From NCBI GenBank assembly GCA_046545815.1, contig JBKGZA010000100.1:1-11700 (forward strand): a stretch of 11,700 nucleotides of DNA, given 5' to 3'. The stretch is from JAGXLC01 sp046545815 (GTDB lineage: Bacteria > Bacteroidota > Bacteroidia > Bacteroidales > UBA12077). The translations under genes and the position numbers were made by a program. The notes beneath the pieces were generated by a model. It did no database searches and had not been told where the DNA came from. It saw only the letters and a program-made list of their open reading frames with translations. Shown piece by piece: positions 7,632-11,700 of this stretch (positions are counted from its first letter, which is position 1; the number at the start of each line of letters is the position of its first letter).

Positions 7632-8795
7632 TTAATCCTTGAGTTTTTCCGGGAAAAAATCTATGATTTTGGAATCCATAAGGAAATTTTGGGGAATCTG
7701 GATAACCGGACCAAACTGATGAAGTTGCAGATATTTTTTAGCCATTAATTTTTCGCCGTATTTCAATCTCAGCTCCCCGTTTACGGGAACCCTGTAATGA
7801 AAAGCCGGGTCCTGTGATGTAGTAAACCTATCCTGTAGAGCGCTACGTATTTTCTCTATATCTTCAGAAAGGCTTAACTCAAGCCATACCGGGGTTCCTT
7901 CATTTTGGCCGGGCTGTAAAATTCCATCCTCCTCCGAAAACCGAAACAGCATTGTCGGTTCTTCGGGTTTGATGCTGTCCGGGGTCATCTTTAATGTAAA
8001 CTGAAGGCTATCAGTGATCCGTTTTCCTGTAAAAAGGTCAAGATATTTGCTTTCCAGACGGTTCATTTCGTTTATGGCTGTTTCAAGTGCTTTCCCATCG
8101 GGGTAATAGTCTCCCATGCCAGAAATCAGTTCAAAACGCTTCTCCCTGATCATAAAAATAAAATTGGCAGCTTCACGGGCTTTTGCAGGTTTATCCTTTT
8201 GGACAGTCTCGGTTTTTTCAACAGGCACGCGGGCAAACAGAGAATCTTTCCAAACCCTTTCATAAACGGTTTTCGTTTCCTCACCCATAAATTTCCTGAC
8301 ACTTAAATCCTTATAAAGCAAATCATTCCCATAATCCTTTTCACTGTAAAAATCAGAAATTTCTTTTTCCTTCTCAGCCCGATCTAGAGGAATTATCCAT
8401 CCTTCACGTGTAAATTTCGACCAGTCAATCTTTAACCTTCCCCTGGGTTCCACAGCATACAAATGATCGTAATCAATCACACTGGTTTCCTTTATATCTA
8501 TATCCTCAATGTCCCATTGTATTTTCTCGTTATGCGGCACATTCGACAAGCCGAGCAATTTTTCTCCATATTCATGATAAGGGCCTGGCACCACTACATT
8601 TCTTTTCATATTCACATGAAAGGTCAGCTGGGTTTTTGGCAAACCATAAACCAATCCGCTTTGTATCTTCTGCGAGTTGGCGGTATCCACTTTATATACA
8701 CGCGTAGTAGCCTGCTGTTCTGTTTTACAGCCCAGACTAAAGAACAAGGCCATCAAAACGCCAATCGTAGAGTATGTTAAAAATTTGAATTTCAT
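7632..8795 (-). CDS. DUF4831-type lipoprotein, function unknown
   Basis: A 387-residue exported protein. A short basic start (MKFKF), a hydrophobic core and SLGC give a type II signal peptide with the lipidated cysteine at residue 23; the lipobox is relaxed (Ser at -3), as is common in Bacteroidota. The mature protein opens with a Thr/Gln-rich linker, then SGLVYGLPKTQLTFHV, where a beta-rich domain starts, and VPGPYHEYGEKLLGL, typical of the DUF4831 family. Near the C-terminus, HYRVPVNGELRLKYG and HQFGPVIQIPQ also fit that family. No catalytic motif is visible. The ATG at 8795 follows an AT-rich leader with no Shine-Dalgarno site. It is divergent from the POT transporter and immediately followed by repeat copy A. 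The lipoprotein call is strong; the family call rests on recalled motif patterns. Confidence 0.78.
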   Translation of the reverse strand: MKFKFLTYSTIGVLMALFFSLGCKTEQQATTRVYKVDTANSQKIQSGLVYGLPKTQLTFHVNMKRNVVVPGPYHEYGEKLLGLSNVPHNEKIQWDIEDIDIKETSVIDYDHLYAVEPRGRLKIDWSKFTREGWIIPLDRAEKEKEISDFYSEKDYGNDLLYKDLSVRKFMGEETKTVYERVWKDSLFARVPVEKTETVQKDKPAKAREAANFIFMIREKRFELISGMGDYYPDGKALETAINEMNRLESKYLDLFTGKRITDSLQFTLKMTPDSIKPEEPTMLFRFSEEDGILQPGQNEGTPVWLELSLSEDIEKIRSALQDRFTTSQDPAFHYRVPVNGELRLKYGEKLMAKKYLQLHQFGPVIQIPQNFLMDSKIIDFFPEKLKD

Positions 8796-8873
8796 CTTAT
8801 ATTTATTTAAAAACCTTTAAGCGAACCGATTGGATAATTTTCACTGAAGAAGAAAATTATTTTCGATAACTAA

Positions 8874-8881
8874 CAAAAATA
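8874..8881 (-). promoter_or_regulatory. Candidate -7 element for the DUF4831 lipoprotein gene
   Basis: The minus strand reads TATTTTTG here, an exact TAnnTTTG match. It would start transcription about 70 nt before the ATG at 8795. No good TTTG box is found 19-21 nt upstream, and the region is AT-rich, so this is tentative. Confidence 0.3.
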
Positions 8882-8918
8882 ATCAGTAAATGCGGGATAT
8901 AAAAATCAGTCATGAAAA

Positions 8919-8956
8919 AAAATGTTATAAAACTTATAAAATTTTTATGACATTTT
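8919..8956. repeat. AT-rich 14-bp inverted repeat in the divergent promoter region
   Basis: AAAATGTTATAAAA (8919-8932) faces TTTTATGACATTTT (8943-8956), complementary at 13 of 14 positions with a G-T wobble at the other, around a 10-nt centre containing TTATAA. It lies between the divergent DUF4831 and POT genes, about 40 bp upstream of the candidate DUF4831 -7 box. It may be an operator for a dimeric regulator; on the minus strand it is followed by a U run and so also looks like a terminator, although no minus-strand gene upstream needs one. Confidence 0.4.
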
Positions 8957-9096
8957 AAACTTTATGCCTTTGTTACCAATCATAAGATTATCCCGGACTT
9001 TTGAAAGATGCAGAAAAGAAACCGGAAATTCAAATAGCAGACACAATATTGATTATCAAAACAAAATAATATAATGAGTCACTTAAAAAAGATTTA

Positions 9097-9104
9097 TATA
9101 TTTG
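9097..9104 (+). promoter_or_regulatory. Candidate -7 element for the POT transporter operon
   Basis: TATATTTG is an exact match to the Bacteroidota TAnnTTTG -7 consensus. A poor -33 match (AATG at 9073-9076) sits 20 nt upstream. Transcription would start near 9111, leaving a leader of about 50 nt before the ATG at 9160. Confidence 0.45.
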
Positions 9105-9159
9105 TTTCATAGTATGATTCAGACCAAAGGTATATTTTTAAATTTAAAATCAATGCATT

Positions 9160-10887
9160 ATGCTTAAAGGCCATCCGAAAGGACTTATAGTAGCTTTTTT
9201 TACTAATATGGGTGAGCGATTCAGCTATTACACCATGTTATCAGTTTTTGTATTGTTTCTTCAGGCAAGGTTTAACCTTAGTGCAGGTGAAGCAGGAGAT
9301 TATTACGGCGGTTTTCTGTTTGGAATCTATTTCTTACCTATTGTGGGTGGTATTATTGCAGACCGCTGGGGATACGGACGTACAATCTTGTGGGGCATCA
9401 TAATTGCCTTTATAGGAAGTATACTCATAGCTGTTCCCGGCTTTTTTGAACAGGGATATTTTTCAATGCAATTTGAGCTGATGATCATTATTTTATCTCT
9501 GATTATCATGGCGGCGGGAACCGGATTGTTTAAAGGAAATCTTCAGGCTTTGGTAGGTAAGATGTATGATTTCCCCGAATATGCTCCGAAACGCGATAAT
9601 GCTTTCAACATCTTTTACATGGGCATTAACATCGGAGCTTTTTTCGCACCTTTTGCAGCAACAGGCGCAATAAATAGTATACTGGGGAAAAAAGGCTTTG
9701 AGTATGAAAGCAGCATGCCCCATTTGTCTATTCTTAATGACAAGGCACATCCGTTTCTGGATAAAATGATAGGTACCGTTCAGGGAAATTTCAGCGGTAC
9801 AATGCATTATACTGAAAAAATTCAGTCGATTCAACAACAAATGGGGTTTAGCGGTTCAATCAGTGAGTTTGCCAGTACCTACAACTCTTCGTTATCTGTT
9901 GGGTATAGCACTGCATTCGCTGTTGCAGCGGCCGCTATGATCATATCTCTTGTTGTATTTGTGGTGTACAAAAAATATTATCAGTATGCAGATTATACAG
10001 AAAAACAAGCAAAAGAAAAAGCAGCGAAAGAAGGAAAAGAATATTCAACTGTTACTATGTCCAAAGAAGAAGAAAAGAAAAGAATAGTTGCCCTTGGCCT
10101 TGTTTTTCTGACGGTTGCTTTTTTCTGGATGGCATTTCATCAAAACGGATTTACTTTGACCATATTTGCACGTGATTATACAGAAAGCCAGGTTAGCCCA
10201 TTTAATTACTTATTCTTTGATTTACGAACCCTGCTGCCTATATTGGCTGCCATTGTCGGACTGATCTATTTGGTACGCAGAAAAGTCAGGCAAAAAACAA
10301 GGGCAATAGGTGGAGCCTTGTTGGTTGGAGGAACAGCTATAGCTTATTACTTTTATACAGGTTTTGATCCGAACCCGATCATCGAACCCCAGCTATTTCA
10401 ATCATTTAATCCATTATTCATTGTATTCCTTACTCCTGTAATAGTTGGATTTTTCAACTGGTTGCGAAACAGAGGACAAGAACCTTCTTCCCCAAAGAAA
10501 ATGGGAATCGGAATGTTCATCACAGCTTTATCTTTTGGGGTAATGCTGATTGCAGCCCTTCACCTGCAAAACGTAACCGGCCTGAGTCCATATTGGTTGA
10601 TTGGAACATACTTCATAATCACTATTGCTGAATTATTCATCAGCCCCATTGGTATATCCTTTGTAGCTAAGGTAGCGCCACCCCGGTTCAGTGGACTGGC
10701 ACAGGGTGGCTGGCTTGGGGCTACTGCCATTGGAAATCTGGCCGCAGGTCTTATTGGAAGGCTGTGGGATATTGTAGAGATTTGGCAATTTTTCTTATTG
10801 GTGATTATCCTCACATTGATATCCGGAATATTTATTTTCTCAATAATGAAAATATTGAGGAATGCAACGCAATCATCAGACAAATAA
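9160..10887 (+). CDS. POT/PTR2-family peptide transporter (major facilitator superfamily)
   Basis: A 575-residue inner-membrane protein that would import di- and tripeptides with protons. The POT N-terminal motif appears as TNMGERFSYYTM (15-26), so the first Glu of ExxERFxYY is Asn16 while Glu19 and Arg20 remain. Other landmarks: GGIIADRWGYGRT, the MFS loop after helix 2; GTGLFKGNLQALVGKMYD with the family Lys125 in helix 4; and the PTR2 signature FNIFYMGINIGAFFAP (149-164). In helix 7 the usual FEQ reads FHQ (His327). Two unusual stretches are a polar segment of about 75 residues (about 172-246), probably periplasmic, and a Lys/Glu-rich central loop (about 270-308), probably cytoplasmic. Length exceeds the usual 450-520 because of these. 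The ATG at 9160 has no Shine-Dalgarno site. A small lipoprotein gene follows after 27 bp, probably in the same operon. Substrate is inferred from the family. Confidence 0.92.
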   Translation: MLKGHPKGLIVAFFTNMGERFSYYTMLSVFVLFLQARFNLSAGEAGDYYGGFLFGIYFLPIVGGIIADRWGYGRTILWGIIIAFIGSILIAVPGFFEQGYFSMQFELMIIILSLIIMAAGTGLFKGNLQALVGKMYDFPEYAPKRDNAFNIFYMGINIGAFFAPFAATGAINSILGKKGFEYESSMPHLSILNDKAHPFLDKMIGTVQGNFSGTMHYTEKIQSIQQQMGFSGSISEFASTYNSSLSVGYSTAFAVAAAAMIISLVVFVVYKKYYQYADYTEKQAKEKAAKEGKEYSTVTMSKEEEKKRIVALGLVFLTVAFFWMAFHQNGFTLTIFARDYTESQVSPFNYLFFDLRTLLPILAAIVGLIYLVRRKVRQKTRAIGGALLVGGTAIAYYFYTGFDPNPIIEPQLFQSFNPLFIVFLTPVIVGFFNWLRNRGQEPSSPKKMGIGMFITALSFGVMLIAALHLQNVTGLSPYWLIGTYFIITIAELFISPIGISFVAKVAPPRFSGLAQGGWLGATAIGNLAAGLIGRLWDIVEIWQFFLLVIILTLISGIFIFSIMKILRNATQSSDK

Positions 10888-10914
10888 GTATAGAAATATT
10901 AAAAACATCATATT

Positions 10915-11319
10915 ATGAAAACCCATGTAACAATAATGACAGGCATTCTTCTGAGCTTGTTTCTCTTTTCAGGATGTCAGTCCGAATCAACCCAGGAAGA
11001 CCTTCAGGAAGATGTTAAAGAGATAAGCCGTATTGAAAAACAATCAGAAAACATTGAAAATAAAGAGGATGCATTAGAGTTGATGAGAAACCTGAACCAG
11101 AGTATGAAAAGTATTCGCGACAAAATCCTCGACATGGATATAAAATATCGCACAGCCTCTGAAAGTGAAAAAAAGGAGATGGAAAGGAAATTTGAACAAG
11201 CCAACGCTGAAATAGACGAATCGTTAAAAGTCATTAGTGAAAATATAGAGCCATACAAAGAGGATGAAAAGGTTTCCAAAATGCTCGATATACTGAACGA
11301 GGTTATGATCTCGAAATAA
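10915..11319 (+). CDS. Small helical (coiled-coil) lipoprotein, function unknown
   Basis: A 134-residue predicted lipoprotein. The signal peptide is short and hydrophobic (ILLSLFLF) and ends in FSGC, with the lipidated cysteine at residue 21. The mature part of about 114 residues is rich in Glu, Lys, Asn and Ser, has no aromatic cluster or catalytic motif, and shows heptad-like hydrophobic spacing consistent with two or three long helices (about 30-60, 62-105 and 115-132). No known family is recognised. It starts 27 bp after the POT transporter stop and ends before a strong terminator, so the two genes are probably one transcription unit. An accessory or envelope role next to the transporter is possible but unproven. 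No Shine-Dalgarno site; the ATG at 10915 is the only start that keeps the signal peptide intact. Confidence 0.85.
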   Translation: MKTHVTIMTGILLSLFLFSGCQSESTQEDLQEDVKEISRIEKQSENIENKEDALELMRNLNQSMKSIRDKILDMDIKYRTASESEKKEMERKFEQANAEIDESLKVISENIEPYKEDEKVSKMLDILNEVMISK

Positions 11320-11339
11320 GTACGGCATTACATCTCAGG

Positions 11340-11392
11340 CAAAAATTCCGGCTATACTCCTGCCAACAATGGAAGGATAGCCGGAATTTTTG
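11340..11392 (+). terminator. Strong intrinsic terminator after the POT-lipoprotein operon
   Basis: AAAAATTCCGGCTAT (11341-11355) pairs perfectly with ATAGCCGGAATTTTT (11377-11391), and an extra C-G pair at the base makes 16 bp around a 21-nt loop. The descending arm ends in five Us. It begins 20 nt after the lipoprotein stop codon, and the A/T base makes it usable in either direction. Confidence 0.92.
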
Positions 11393-11518
11393 GCTTATAA
11401 TCATTAGGCAATGAGCAAAAAGCAGTTGGTAAGTCACGAAAATCTTGATTTAGAGGGGAAATGGTCATTCCGTTGTATCCGCAAGGATGTTAGTCACGTA
11501 GCGACGGAAGTATGATAG

Positions 11519-11531
11519 GCGCTTAAAGCGC
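11519..11531. repeat. Perfect palindrome GCGCTTAAAGCGC
   Basis: GCGCTT and AAGCGC are perfectly complementary about a single central A. GAAGCGC recurs at 11584-11590. It is GC-rich relative to its surroundings and part of the palindrome cluster in this region. Confidence 0.6.
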
Positions 11532-11590
11532 AACCTGAACCAACATTTTGTTCAAACTTAATCTAAACATTGGTTTCTTCCGCGAAGCGC

Positions 11591-11617
11591 TTTTTTTCAG
11601 GGTTATCCTGAAAAAAA
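11591..11617. repeat. 11-bp perfect hairpin TTTTTTTCAGG/CCTGAAAAAAA
   Basis: The arms at 11591-11601 and 11607-11617 are fully complementary around GTTAT, with one further C-G pair at the base. The T run is on the ascending arm on both strands, so it is not a standard intrinsic terminator. It abuts repeat copy B, which starts 4 bp later. Confidence 0.7.
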
Positions 11618-11620
11618 GGC

Positions 11621-11677
11621 AGTGCCTTACCGGTCAAATTCTTGCTTTTTTTGGCAAAACTTGCCCGGTAAGTTACT
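11621..11677 (-). repeat. 57-bp near-palindromic dispersed element, copy B (inverted relative to copy A)
   Basis: Read on the minus strand it matches copy A (7565-7621) over 57 bp, with differences only in the terminal arms; the central 31 bp are identical. Its own ends, AGTGCCTTACCGG (11621-11633) and CCGGTAAGTTACT (11665-11677), pair with two mismatches, so this copy is slightly decayed compared with copy A's perfect 13-bp arms. Flanking DNA is unrelated to that of copy A, and no target duplication is obvious. Confidence 0.88.
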
Positions 11678-11700
11678 GTGAAAGGGAGGAGTTTTGCTCC

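Larger units (their letters stand above)
11393..11700. other. Gene-free region rich in small palindromes
   Basis: No convincing gene follows the terminator. A 34-codon frame (11411-11515, ATG start, weak AGG upstream) is the longest with a normal start and resembles nothing known. The stretch carries several inverted repeats in close succession: ATCC-GCAA-GGAT near 11477-11488, within a larger TCCGT/ACGGA pairing; the palindromes at 11519-11531 and 11591-11617; repeat copy B; and GGAG/CTCC at the very end, cut by the window edge. The arrangement resembles a REP-like repeat cluster, or the border of a mobile element beyond the window. Confidence 0.5.

Noticed and set aside
7560..7748. 62-codon plus-strand frame covering repeat copy A and the DUF4831 3' end
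   Set aside because: Runs through the palindromic repeat and antisense to a real gene; no upstream ribosome site.
8463..8780. 105-codon plus-strand frame over the DUF4831 gene
   Set aside because: Antisense to the lipoprotein signal and mature sequence; no start signals or coherent protein features.
10560..11279. Minus-strand frames over the POT and lipoprotein genes
   Set aside because: Antisense shadows; the plus-strand proteins have clear membrane and lipobox features.
11411..11515. 34-codon plus-strand frame after the terminator
   Set aside because: Too short, weak ribosome site, overlaps palindromic DNA and resembles no known peptide.
11591..11617. Intrinsic terminator
   Set aside because: The hairpin is perfect, but the T run is on the ascending arm on either strand and no gene ends just before it.
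7565..11677. Composite transposon formed by the inverted 57-bp repeats
   Set aside because: No transposase or recombinase gene lies between or beside the copies, the repeats are too short to be insertion sequences, and no duplicated target flanks the pair. Reported only as dispersed repeats.

Overview
The window reads as chromosomal DNA from a member of the Bacteroidota, most likely an environmental, peptide-using Bacteroidales/Marinilabiliales-type organism. The grounds are a DUF4831-type lipoprotein (a family I know only from this phylum), TAnnTTTG-type -7 promoter elements, AT-rich leaders that mostly lack a Shine-Dalgarno site, and relaxed lipoboxes. No rRNA, tRNA, CRISPR array, transposase, integrase or phage gene was found. 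This placement is inference, not a database match.

Layout. Positions 2-1642 (+) are the 3' part of ettA, the ABC-F translational throttle ATPase, whose start lies outside the window. It converges on a minus-strand block: a SAM-dependent methyltransferase (1926-2927), an M20-family Xaa-His dipeptidase PepD (3015-4466) and a small PqqD-like protein (4485-4883). The last two sit 18 bp apart and look like one operon. A 13-bp perfect-stem terminator (5005-5043) separates them from a minus-strand OPT-family oligopeptide transporter (5065-7119). A gene-poor stretch of about 450 bp follows, then a minus-strand DUF4831 lipoprotein (7632-8795). Across a 364-bp AT-rich divergent promoter region lie a plus-strand POT/PTR2-family peptide transporter (9160-10887) and a small helical lipoprotein (10915-11319), closed by a strong intrinsic terminator (11340-11392). 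The last 300 bp hold no convincing gene but several small palindromes.

How the genes fit together. Two unrelated peptide importers (OPT and POT) and a cytosolic dipeptidase lie within about 8 kb, which suggests uptake and breakdown of short peptides. EttA, the methyltransferase and the DUF4831 protein have no visible link to this theme.

Non-coding structure is the most unusual part. A 57-bp near-palindromic element occurs twice, at 7565-7621 and 11621-11677. The copies are in opposite orientation, differ at only a few terminal positions, and have unrelated flanks; they bracket the DUF4831/POT/lipoprotein block. Separately, at 1682-1738 an array of CTATGTG heptamers is interrupted by a 21-bp GC-rich palindrome with TATGTGG on both sides, as if a tiny palindromic element had inserted into another repeat. 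I found no clear new defence or biosynthetic system. The orphan PqqD-like protein beside pepD and the POT transporter with altered coupling residues are the protein-level oddities.
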